Positions 14,392-22,496 of a stretch of 30,211 bases of DNA are shown here, piece after piece. Each line of letters opens with the position of its first letter. Positions within the stretch are counted from its first letter, which is position 1. The notes beneath the pieces were generated by a model that ran no database searches, was not told where the DNA came from, and saw only the letters and a program-made list of their open reading frames with translations. Origin of the DNA: an uncultured Lachnospiraceae bacterium. Lineage in GTDB: Bacteria > Bacillota > Clostridia > Lachnospirales > Lachnospiraceae. Position numbers and translations under genes: made by a program. The DNA is taken from positions 1 through 30,211 of the forward strand of contig CAJTRL010000046.1 in the NCBI GenBank assembly GCA_910578715.1, in the 5' to 3' direction.

Positions 14392-15120
14392 ATGAGAATC
14401 ATCAGAACCAGAGACTATGACGATATGAGCAGAAAGGCGGCGGATGTAATTGCCGCGCAGATAATTATGAAGCCGGACTGCGTGCTTGGGCTTGCTACCG
14501 GCTCTACGCCGATAGGAACTTATGCCAGGCTGGTCAAAAAGTATAAAAAAGGTGATTTGGACTTTTCGGGCGTGACAAGCGTCAATCTGGATGAATATAA
14601 GGGCCTGACCAAAGAGAATGACCAGAGTTATTATTATTTTATGAATGATAATCTGTTTAGCAAGGTCAACATAGATAAGAGCCGGACATTTTTGCCGGAC
14701 GGAACGGAAGCGGACAGCGATAAGGCGTGCCGGGATTACAACCAGGTCATTGCGAATGTGGGCGGTGTGGATTTACAGCTTCTGGGACTCGGCCATAACG
14801 GACATATTGGGTTCAATGAGCCGGGCACGATGTTTGAGGCTGAAACGCACTGTGTCGATTTGACGGATTCCACCATTCGGGCGAACAAACGTTTCTTTGC
14901 ATCCATTGACGATGTACCCCGCCAGGCATATACAATGGGTATTAAAACAATTATGATGGCCAAAAAGATTCTTGTCGTAGTCAGCGGCGCGGATAAGGCC
15001 GCCATTGTGAAAAAAGCATTTTTCGGAGCAATTACGCCCGAAGTTCCGGCGTCCGTACTGCAGCTTCATCAGGATGTGACGGTCATCGCCGATGAGGCGG
15101 CTCTCTCGGAAATCGAATAA
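14392..15120 (+). CDS. nagB: Glucosamine-6-phosphate deaminase NagB
   Basis: NagB converts glucosamine-6-P to fructose-6-P and ammonia, feeding glycolysis. The 242-aa protein has the phosphate-binding LATGSTPIGTYARL, NLDEYKGL with catalytic-type D67, and the active-site loop LLGLGHNGHIGFNEPG with H138 and E143, in the NGH form common in Gram-positive enzymes. The length matches short Gram-positive NagB; the extra C-terminal allosteric tail of the E. coli enzyme is absent. AAAGGAG lies 12 nt before the ATG. It follows nagE after two hairpins and is 30 nt ahead of nagA, so it acts directly on the product of the next gene. Confidence 0.96.
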   Translation: MRIIRTRDYDDMSRKAADVIAAQIIMKPDCVLGLATGSTPIGTYARLVKKYKKGDLDFSGVTSVNLDEYKGLTKENDQSYYYFMNDNLFSKVNIDKSRTFLPDGTEADSDKACRDYNQVIANVGGVDLQLLGLGHNGHIGFNEPGTMFEAETHCVDLTDSTIRANKRFFASIDDVPRQAYTMGIKTIMMAKKILVVVSGADKAAIVKKAFFGAITPEVPASVLQLHQDVTVIADEAALSEIE

Positions 15121-15150
15121 AAATCGTCATATCAAAAAGGAGTGCGGTTT

Positions 15151-16287
15151 ATGATTATTAAAAACGCCAGTGTTTATACAGAAAACGGTTTTTTTGTGAC
15201 AAAAGATATTTATATAAACGGCAAAGAGTTTGTGGATTGTAAAGAAAAAGCAGAGGATGGCAAGGTAATCGATGCTTCCGGCTGTTATGCCATACCGGGA
15301 CTGACAGATATTCATTTTCACGGCTGCATGGGATATGATTTCTGCGACGGAACAAGAGAGGCTGTCGATGCGATGGCGGCTTATGAAGCGTCCGTCGGGG
15401 TGACGAATATTGTACCCGCGACAATGACGCTTTCGGAGGAGATGCTTCACCAAATCTGCCGGACGGCCAGAGCATATCAGGAAGAAGGCGGACATGAAGG
15501 GAGAGCCCGTTTTCACGGTATCAATATGGAGGGTCCTTTTGTATCTCTGGCCAAAAAAGGCGCGCAGAACGGCGAATACATCCATCGTCCCGATTTGGAC
15601 ATGTTTGACAGGCTGAACGAAGCGTCGGGAAACTGTGTAAAACTCCTTGCCATCGCGCCGGAGGAAGAAGGCGCAATGGAACTGATTGAAAAAAGACACC
15701 GGCAGACGGTTATTTCGCTGGCACATACCTGTGCGGATTACGATACGGCGATGCAGGCATTTGAAAAAGGCGCATGTCATGTGACCCATCTTTACAATGC
15801 GATGCCTCCCTACACACACAGGGCTCCCGGTGTAATCGGCGCGGCGGCGGACACGGAAAAAGCGGAAGCGGAGCTTATCTGTGACGGTGTCCATATTCAT
15901 CCGTCGGCAGTCAGAACAACATTCAAAATATTCGGAGATGACCGAATTATTCTGATTAGCGACAGCATGCGCGCAACGGGACTTGAAGACGGTGACTATA
16001 CACTGGGCGGCCAGGATGTCAGGGTGACGGGAAATCTGGCAGCCCTGAAAGACGGAACGATTGCGGGTTCCGTAACCAATTTGTTAGACTGTATGCGGAC
16101 AGCTGTTCTTTCGATGGGGATTCCGCTGGAATCTGCAGTCAAATGCGCCGCGGTCAATTCTGCGAAAAGTGTCGGCATTTACGAAAATCACGGCAGTATT
16201 TCTCCGGGAAAAAAAGCCGATGTTGTACTTTTGAAGAAAGACGGTCTTTTATTACAGCAGGTGATTTTAGACGGGCAGCCCCTTTAA
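15151..16287 (+). CDS. nagA: N-acetylglucosamine-6-phosphate deacetylase NagA
   Basis: NagA removes acetate from GlcNAc-6-P to give GlcN-6-P for NagB. The start at 15151 (378 aa) lies 8 nt after AAAAAGGAG; a GTG at 15142 falls inside that ribosome site. Amidohydrolase metal ligands are visible: H55-F-H57 in DIHFHG, E127 in NMEGPFV, then SLAHTCADY, HVTHLYNAM and the catalytic Asp in ILISDSM. The HxH pair matches the two-metal (Bacillus-like) type, unlike E. coli NagA, which lacks those His. DVVLLKKDG near the C-terminus is the usual amidohydrolase end. It is the last gene of the GlcNAc operon. Confidence 0.96.
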   Translation: MIIKNASVYTENGFFVTKDIYINGKEFVDCKEKAEDGKVIDASGCYAIPGLTDIHFHGCMGYDFCDGTREAVDAMAAYEASVGVTNIVPATMTLSEEMLHQICRTARAYQEEGGHEGRARFHGINMEGPFVSLAKKGAQNGEYIHRPDLDMFDRLNEASGNCVKLLAIAPEEEGAMELIEKRHRQTVISLAHTCADYDTAMQAFEKGACHVTHLYNAMPPYTHRAPGVIGAAADTEKAEAELICDGVHIHPSAVRTTFKIFGDDRIILISDSMRATGLEDGDYTLGGQDVRVTGNLAALKDGTIAGSVTNLLDCMRTAVLSMGIPLESAVKCAAVNSAKSVGIYENHGSISPGKKADVVLLKKDGLLLQQVILDGQPL

Positions 16288-16296
16288 GAGGCTGCC
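16274..16296 (+). other. Inverted repeat over the nagA stop codon
   Basis: GGCAGCC (16274-16280) and GGCTGCC (16290-16296) form a 7-bp stem with a 9-nt loop spanning the stop. No T-run follows directly, so it may protect the mRNA end. A second weak stem (CCCC near 16375, GGGG near 16398) followed by seven T overlaps the next promoter and might end nag transcripts. Confidence 0.35.
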
Positions 16297-16363
16297 TGAC
16301 TGGTTTAGGGGACAGGAGATGCGGTTTGGAAATTCATTTTAAGAAACAGTTTTGAATTTGGTA

Positions 16364-16392
16364 TTGCTTTTATGCCCCGTTTTTCGTATAAT
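16364..16392 (+). promoter_or_regulatory. Promoter upstream of the chemoreceptor gene
   Basis: TTGCTT (16364-16369) and a perfect TATAAT (16387-16392) at 17-bp spacing. The expected start near 16399 gives a leader of about 60 nt. It suggests the chemoreceptor is transcribed apart from the GlcNAc operon. Confidence 0.5.
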
Positions 16393-16457
16393 AATGTGGG
16401 GTTTTTTTGCAGTAAAAACTAGAGTTGTATGGGTGGTTATCAGAAAGGCGGATTATT

Positions 16458-18152
16458 ATGAAGAAAGAAAAAGTCAGTGCAGCGGAAAAAAACAGCCAGT
16501 CGGCGAGGCTGAAACAGCTTGTCCGGCAGGCATTGGTCGCGGTCGTTATAGGCGTCGTGTTATTGCTTGGGTTTATTGTATTTAATATTGGGATGTCCAG
16601 AGTATATACTGCCCAGATAAACGCGACAGTAGCGCTGAACCAGTATCGAATCGGTTCCAAGACGCTGACTTATAATGTGCAGTCCTATGCGGTTACAGGA
16701 AGTGAAGCATATGCGGATGCGTATAGAAAAGAATTAAACGAGGACAAAAATCGGGAAAAAGCCGTTGAAACATTGAAATCCTGTGATATTACGGAAGAGG
16801 AGTGGGCAAGCCTGAATGAAATCGCTTCCATGTCGCAGAATCTTGTGCCATTGGAAGAGGCGGCAATCGAAGCCGTAAAGAACGGGGATTTGGAGTCTGC
16901 AGTATCCTATGTATTCAGTTCAGAATACGAGGAGACCGTCACGAAAATAAACAACCAGACGGATGATACGATTTCCCGTATTCTGGAAAGAAAAGACCAA
17001 AAGCAGAACGCTTTGAAAGTAATGCAGCTTATCTTTGAATTTTTATTTGCAGCCTCTTTTGCATACGTTGTAATCCAGCTGGTAAGGACTATCAAATTTG
17101 CAGACAGAGAACTTTTAACGCCAATCATCAAGGTATCTGACCAGATGACCGTGCTGGCGGAAGGAAATTTCCATACCGAACTGGATATGGAAGAAAACGA
17201 AAGCGAAGTCGGGAAAATGGTTTCAGCCATTGTATTCATGAAACAGAATCTGCTTGCCATGATAAGAGAGATTACAGAAATCCTTGCGCAAATGGGGAAC
17301 GGCAATTATCAGATAACCATGAACCAGGAGTATGTAGGTGAATTTATACGGATTAAAGAATCTTTCTTACAGATTGCAGAGAAAATGAGGGAAACGCTTG
17401 TTACAATACGCAATGTCTCTTTGCAGATTGATAACGGTTCCGACCAGCTTGCCTGCGCGGCGGAGGATTTGGCGGAAAGCTGTACGGAGCAGGCTGTTCA
17501 GGTAAGTGAACTGGCAACCACGCTGGACAAGATGACGAAGAGCATGGAACAGAACAGCAAAGCGGCGGAAGAATCGGCCAAACTTGCATCGGCAGCCGGT
17601 GCAACGCTGCAGACAGGTAATCAGAAGATGGAAGAGCTAAAGGCTTCCATTCAGGAAATCAGCAAATGTTCTGAGGAAATCGGTACCATTATCGGAACGA
17701 TAGAAAGCATTGCAACCCAGACAAATCTTTTGTCTCTGAATGCAGCAATCGAAGCGGCAAGAGCGGGAGAAGCGGGAAAAGGCTTTGCAGTAGTAGCTGA
17801 CCAGGTGAAGAATCTTGCGGATGAGTCGGCCAAAGCGGCGAGAAAAACTACCGAGCTGATAGAAACTACTGTGACTGTTATGGACAAGAGTATTTTAATT
17901 GCGGATGAAACGGCTGAAAATATGCAGCAGGTTATGGCGGACGCTAAGGTTGCCACGGAAAAAATCAGTCAGATTACAGACATGCTAGAACAGGATGTGG
18001 TCAATATGCAGAGCCTGAATACAAACATTTCCGAAGTATCTTCGGCAGTCAATAATAACTCCGCGACATCTGAAGAAACAGCAGCCGTCAGTGAAGAGCA
18101 GAAGGCGCAGGTGGAAACGCTTGTGGGCATTATGGACCATTTCCAGATATAA
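16458..18152 (+). CDS. Methyl-accepting chemotaxis protein with tandem HAMP-like region
   Basis: Transmembrane chemoreceptor that would signal to CheA/CheW. From the ATG at 16458 (AAAGGCGG upstream) it is 564 aa; the longer frame from 16425 has no ribosome site. TM1 is at about residues 25-46 and TM2 at about 188-212. Between them is a roughly 140-residue extracytoplasmic helical sensor, probably of the four-helix-bundle type. After TM2 come two successive HAMP-like units, LAEGNFHTELDM...ESEVGKM and MGNGNYQITMN...GEFIRIKES. The signalling hairpin tip reads QTNLLSLNAAIEAARAGEAGKGFAVVADQV at about residues 422-451. There is no C-terminal CheR/CheB docking pentapeptide. The ligand is unknown; proximity to nagA makes an amino sugar tempting but unproven. 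No other chemotaxis gene is in the window. Confidence 0.92.
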   Translation: MKKEKVSAAEKNSQSARLKQLVRQALVAVVIGVVLLLGFIVFNIGMSRVYTAQINATVALNQYRIGSKTLTYNVQSYAVTGSEAYADAYRKELNEDKNREKAVETLKSCDITEEEWASLNEIASMSQNLVPLEEAAIEAVKNGDLESAVSYVFSSEYEETVTKINNQTDDTISRILERKDQKQNALKVMQLIFEFLFAASFAYVVIQLVRTIKFADRELLTPIIKVSDQMTVLAEGNFHTELDMEENESEVGKMVSAIVFMKQNLLAMIREITEILAQMGNGNYQITMNQEYVGEFIRIKESFLQIAEKMRETLVTIRNVSLQIDNGSDQLACAAEDLAESCTEQAVQVSELATTLDKMTKSMEQNSKAAEESAKLASAAGATLQTGNQKMEELKASIQEISKCSEEIGTIIGTIESIATQTNLLSLNAAIEAARAGEAGKGFAVVADQVKNLADESAKAARKTTELIETTVTVMDKSILIADETAENMQQVMADAKVATEKISQITDMLEQDVVNMQSLNTNISEVSSAVNNNSATSEETAAVSEEQKAQVETLVGIMDHFQI

Positions 18153-18161
18153 AACGGAATG

Positions 18162-18217
18162 TCTGTCAAAAATGATTGATTCAAATATCTGTCAAAGAAA
18201 TGTCTGCCAAAGCAGAC
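18162..18217 (+). repeat. Three TCTGYCAAA repeats and a hairpin before miaB
   Basis: TCTGTCAAA at 18162-18170 and 18188-18196 and TCTGCCAAA at 18203-18211 recur in the 77-bp gap. The last copy is part of a 6-bp hairpin (GTCTGC 18202-18207, GCAGAC 18212-18217, loop CAAA) that ends shortly before the weak AGGTG ribosome site of miaB. It may be a local duplication or an RNA element; neither a promoter nor a T-tailed terminator is evident. Confidence 0.35.
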
Positions 18218-18229
18218 GGATAGGTGTAA

Positions 18230-19732
18230 ATGAACATTATGAAAACCAATTTGCTAAATGACAATGAGACGGAACTACAATCTGAGTACATAGAAAAAGC
18301 GCACAAATATGTGAAAGCGGAGAGTGAACGGCTTGGCCGTCCACTCTTTGCCGCTGTTATTACCTTTGGCTGCCAGATGAATGCCCGGGATTCCGAAAAA
18401 CTGGCGGGTATTCTGGAGAAAACAGGTTATTGCCTTACGGATTCGGAAGAGGACGCCGATTTCATCATTTACAATACCTGTACGGTCAGGGATAATGCCA
18501 ATCAGCGCGTTTATGGAAGGCTCGGCTATTTAAACAGCATGAAACAAAAAAATCCGCATTTGAAAATCGCACTGTGCGGTTGTATGATGCAAGAAGAAAG
18601 CGTCATCGAGAAAATCAAAAAAAGTTATTCTTTTGTAGATTTGATTTTTGGAACTCACAATCTTTACTGCTTTGCGCAGCTTCTTGTGACGATGTTTGAA
18701 AATTCGCCTGCGGAACTGTCCGGGAAAAAGCAGAAACATCCCGGAAAAGGCGCGATGATTATCGATATCTGGAACGAAACGGACCGCATTGTGGAAGATT
18801 TGCCGGTCAGCAGAAAGTATTCCTATAAGTCGGGTATTAATATTATGTTTGGCTGCAATAATTTTTGCAGCTATTGTATTGTCCCTTATGTAAGGGGACG
18901 GGAACGAAGCAGAGAACCGGAAGAAATTCTGCGGGAAATCAGGCGGCTTGCGGCAGACGGGGTCGTGGAAATTATGCTGCTTGGACAGAATGTTAATTCC
19001 TACGGTAAAAATCTGACAAATCCAGTTACTTTTGCGCAGCTTCTGCGGGAAGTGGAGCAGATAGACGGTATTCGCAGAATCCGTTTTATGACGTCCCATC
19101 CCAAAGATTTGTCGGATGAACTGATTCAGGTCATGAAGGAATCTTCGAAAATATGCCATCATCTGCATCTTCCTCTGCAATCCGGTTCCGACCGGATTCT
19201 GCAGAAAATGAACAGGCGTTATACGAAAGAACAGTATCTGGAGCTTGTCCGAAAAATCAAGGAAGCTATACCGGACATCGCGATTACGACGGATATTATT
19301 GTCGGCTTTCCAGGGGAGACGATGGAGGATGTGGAAGAAACCATTGATGTTGTAAAACAGGCGGCCTACGACAACGCATTTACGTTTATCTATTCTAAAA
19401 GAACCGGAACGCCTGCCGCGGCAATGGAGGACCAGGTGCCGGAGGAAGTTGTGCGTCCTGCTTTTGACAAACTGCTCAGTGTCGTACAGGAAACGGCAAA
19501 AAAACGGGCTCTGTTGTTACAGGGGAAAGTGATGGAAGCCCTTGTGGAAGAAGTAAATGAACAGGATGCCTCCCTGGTGACGGGAAGGCTCTCCAATAAT
19601 ATGCTGGTACATTTTCCGGGAGATGCTTCCGATATCGGGAAATTGTTGATGGTGTCGCTGGACGAATGCCATGGGTTTTACTACACGGGACATAAAGTGA
19701 GAAGAAGTTCTATGGTTCGCGGCAATAGATAA
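18230..19732 (+). CDS. miaB: tRNA-2-methylthio-N6-dimethylallyladenosine synthase MiaB
   Basis: MiaB is a radical-SAM methylthiotransferase that adds the 2-methylthio group to i6A37 of tRNAs. The 500-aa protein has the N-terminal UPF0004 domain with cluster ligands C48 (ITFGCQMNARDS), C84 (NTCTVRDNA) and C118 (ALCGCMMQE). The radical-SAM motif is C209-NNF-C213-SY-C216, followed by RGRERSR, LLGQNVNSYG, a typical LHLPLQSGSD, and a C-terminal TRAM domain ending in GHKVRRSSM. The N-terminal lead of about 40 residues before the first domain is common in Clostridia. The ribosome site is weak (AGGTG). miaA, encoding the preceding enzyme in the pathway, lies three genes downstream, with mutS and mutL between. 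Confidence 0.96.
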   Translation: MNIMKTNLLNDNETELQSEYIEKAHKYVKAESERLGRPLFAAVITFGCQMNARDSEKLAGILEKTGYCLTDSEEDADFIIYNTCTVRDNANQRVYGRLGYLNSMKQKNPHLKIALCGCMMQEESVIEKIKKSYSFVDLIFGTHNLYCFAQLLVTMFENSPAELSGKKQKHPGKGAMIIDIWNETDRIVEDLPVSRKYSYKSGINIMFGCNNFCSYCIVPYVRGRERSREPEEILREIRRLAADGVVEIMLLGQNVNSYGKNLTNPVTFAQLLREVEQIDGIRRIRFMTSHPKDLSDELIQVMKESSKICHHLHLPLQSGSDRILQKMNRRYTKEQYLELVRKIKEAIPDIAITTDIIVGFPGETMEDVEETIDVVKQAAYDNAFTFIYSKRTGTPAAAMEDQVPEEVVRPAFDKLLSVVQETAKKRALLLQGKVMEALVEEVNEQDASLVTGRLSNNMLVHFPGDASDIGKLLMVSLDECHGFYYTGHKVRRSSMVRGNR

Positions 19733-19775
19733 AAGACAGATAAAATTGATATATCAGAAAGGCATGGTTAGGAAC

Positions 19776-22421
19776 ATGGCTGAGATGACTCCCATGATGC
19801 AGAAATATATGGAAACGAAAAAAGAATACCCTGATTGTATTCTTTTTTATCGGTTGGGCGATTTTTATGAAATGTTCTTTGAAGACGCGGAAACGGCTTC
19901 GCGGGAACTGGAAATCACGCTTACGGGTAAAAGCTGCGGTCTGGAAGAGCGTGCGCCGATGTGCGGCGTGCCTTACCATGCGGTGGACGGATATCTGACA
20001 AGGCTCGTATCGAAGGGATATAAGGTCGCTATCTGCGAACAGGTGGAAGACCCGAAAGAAGCCAAAGGGCTTGTAAAGCGGGAAGTGACGAGAATCGTTA
20101 CACCGGGTACGAATACCAATCTGCCGATGGATGATTCCAGGAACAATTATCTTCTGTGCATTTCTTATTTTCCGGGAAAAATCGGCATTTCCGCCGCCGA
20201 TGTCACGACCGGGGATTATTATCTGACGGAAGTGGAAGACATTCGGAAATTACAGGATGAAATCAACAAATATGCACCTTCTGAAATCATTTGCAACGAG
20301 GCTTTCTATGTCAGCGGTTTTCCAATCGAAGAGATGAAGAACCGGCTTGGCGTAACGGTTTATTCGCTTGCAAGCCATTATTTTGATGAAGAAGTCTGCC
20401 GAAAAAGTCTGTTGAAACATTTTCATGTGTCTTCGCTGCTCGGACTGGGCATAGAGGATTTTCCGAGCGGCCTGATTGCCGCCGGGGCGCTGTTACAGTA
20501 TCTGCATGAAACCCAGATGACTTCTCTGGAACATTTTACGCATCTTTATCCTTATCTGACCAACAAATATATGCTGTTAGATGGAGCAACCAGAAGAAAT
20601 CTGGAGCTTCTCGAAACACTGCGGGAGAAGCAGAAGAAAGGCTCTCTGCTCGGCGTGCTGGACAGGACCAAAACGGCGATGGGCGGCCGTCTGCTGCGTA
20701 AATATATCGAGCAGCCGTTGATAAACAAAGAAGAAATCGAGCAAAGACTGGATGCGGTAGAAGAGCTGTGTGGTAACAGTATGCTGCGGGACGAGCTGCG
20801 GGAATATTTAAATCCGGTTTATGATTTGGAAAGGCTTCTCGGAAGAGTCAGTTACCGGACAGCCAATCCGCGGGATTTAATTGCTTTTCGCAGTTCTCTG
20901 GAAATGCTGCCTTCCATGAAAACGGTGTTACAGGATGCTTCTTCGGAATATTTGAAGAAAATTCAGGAGGAGATGGATGACCTGTCGGACCTTTTCCATC
21001 TGATAGACGATGCAATTATCGATGACCCGCCGATTGCGGTAAAAGAAGGCGGTCTGATTAAAGAGGGCTTTCATGAGGCAATCGACGAACTGCGCAAAGC
21101 CAAGACGGAGGGCAAAAACTGGCTCGCCGCATTAGAAAACGAAGACAAAGAGCGCACCGGGATTAAAAATCTGCGCATCAAATACAATAAAGTATTCGGT
21201 TATTACTTTGAAGTAACCAATTCCTATAAAGATTTGGTTCCGGAAGATTATATCAGAAAACAGACGCTTGCCAACGCGGAGCGCTATACGACGCCCCGTT
21301 TAAAGGAACTGGAAGACACGATTCTGAATGCGGAAGACAAGCTGTACTCTCTGGAGTACGACGTTTTTTGCGAAATCCGGGAGACCATCGCCGGACAGAT
21401 TGAGCGGATTCAGAAAACGGCGCGGGCCATCGCAAGACTGGATGTATGCGCCGCCCTTTCCTATGTGGCGGAACGGAATCATTATGTCCGTCCTTCCCTG
21501 AACGAAAAAGGCATTATCGATATCAAAGAAGGCCGGCATCCGGTGGTAGAACAGATGATTCAGAATGACATGTTCATTGCGAACGATACCTATCTGGATA
21601 ATAAAAGGCATTGCATTGCCGTCATTACGGGCCCCAATATGGCCGGAAAATCCACCTATATGCGGCAGACGGCACTGATTGTCCTGATGGCACAGCTCGG
21701 CTCCTTTGTTCCGGCGAAAAAAGCCGACATTGGCATTGTGGACAGAATTTTTACCAGAGTCGGCGCCTCGGACGACCTGGCAAGCGGACAGTCTACTTTT
21801 ATGGTGGAAATGAACGAAGTTGCTAATATCTTGCGGAACGCGACGGCGGACAGTCTGCTTGTGCTGGATGAAATCGGACGCGGCACCTCCACATTTGACG
21901 GGTTAAGCATTGCCTGGGCGGTCATTGAGCATATCAGTAACCGGAAACTGCTCGGCGCTAAGACCTTGTTCGCCACGCATTACCATGAGCTGACGGAGCT
22001 GGAAGGCAAGATGGACAATGTAAACAACTATTGCATCGCCGTCAAGGAAAAGGGTGACGATATCGTGTTTTTAAGAAAAATCATCAAAGGCGGCGCGGAT
22101 AAAAGCTACGGTATTCAGGTTGCAAGGCTTGCCGGTGTGCCGGACATGGTCATCGACAGGGCAAAAGAAATCGTGGAACAGTTAAGCGATAACGATATTA
22201 CGGAGAAAGTGCAGAATATCGAAATTAACATTAAGAACGAAAAAAAGAAAGCCGTCAAATATGACGAAGTCGATTTAGAGCAGATTTCCCTGTTCGATAC
22301 GGTGAAGGATGAAGACGTCGTGCGGGAGCTTGAGGAAATCGATATTACGACGCTGACGCCGGTGGATGCGCTGAATGTGCTGTACCGTTTGCAGAATAAG
22401 CTGAAAAATCGCTGGAAATGA
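19776..22421 (+). CDS. mutS: DNA mismatch repair ATPase MutS
   Basis: MutS recognises mismatches and recruits MutL. The start at 19776 gives MAEMTPMMQKYMETKKEYPD, the standard MutS opening, and an 881-aa protein; the frame extends to TTG 19746 and ATG 19764, the latter only 1 nt after AAAGG. The mismatch-probing F30-Y-E32 lies in LGDFYEMF. The ATPase core has Walker A G619-PNMAGKST627, followed by STFMVEMNE, LVLDEIGRGTSTFDG and TLFATHYHEL. A QISLF peptide at residues 836-840 fits the beta-clamp-binding motif used by Bacillus MutS. The C-terminal DALNVLYRLQNKLK is the usual dimer/tetramer region. It follows miaB and precedes mutL by 75 nt. Confidence 0.97.
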   Translation: MAEMTPMMQKYMETKKEYPDCILFYRLGDFYEMFFEDAETASRELEITLTGKSCGLEERAPMCGVPYHAVDGYLTRLVSKGYKVAICEQVEDPKEAKGLVKREVTRIVTPGTNTNLPMDDSRNNYLLCISYFPGKIGISAADVTTGDYYLTEVEDIRKLQDEINKYAPSEIICNEAFYVSGFPIEEMKNRLGVTVYSLASHYFDEEVCRKSLLKHFHVSSLLGLGIEDFPSGLIAAGALLQYLHETQMTSLEHFTHLYPYLTNKYMLLDGATRRNLELLETLREKQKKGSLLGVLDRTKTAMGGRLLRKYIEQPLINKEEIEQRLDAVEELCGNSMLRDELREYLNPVYDLERLLGRVSYRTANPRDLIAFRSSLEMLPSMKTVLQDASSEYLKKIQEEMDDLSDLFHLIDDAIIDDPPIAVKEGGLIKEGFHEAIDELRKAKTEGKNWLAALENEDKERTGIKNLRIKYNKVFGYYFEVTNSYKDLVPEDYIRKQTLANAERYTTPRLKELEDTILNAEDKLYSLEYDVFCEIRETIAGQIERIQKTARAIARLDVCAALSYVAERNHYVRPSLNEKGIIDIKEGRHPVVEQMIQNDMFIANDTYLDNKRHCIAVITGPNMAGKSTYMRQTALIVLMAQLGSFVPAKKADIGIVDRIFTRVGASDDLASGQSTFMVEMNEVANILRNATADSLLVLDEIGRGTSTFDGLSIAWAVIEHISNRKLLGAKTLFATHYHELTELEGKMDNVNNYCIAVKEKGDDIVFLRKIIKGGADKSYGIQVARLAGVPDMVIDRAKEIVEQLSDNDITEKVQNIEINIKNEKKKAVKYDEVDLEQISLFDTVKDEDVVRELEEIDITTLTPVDALNVLYRLQNKLKNRWK

Positions 22422-22496
22422 AGAGAATGTTCTATTGGTGCGGCAGAATCAGAAAAGCTCAGGCCGTAAGGCGGAGAAAGGAGTACGGTTATCAAA

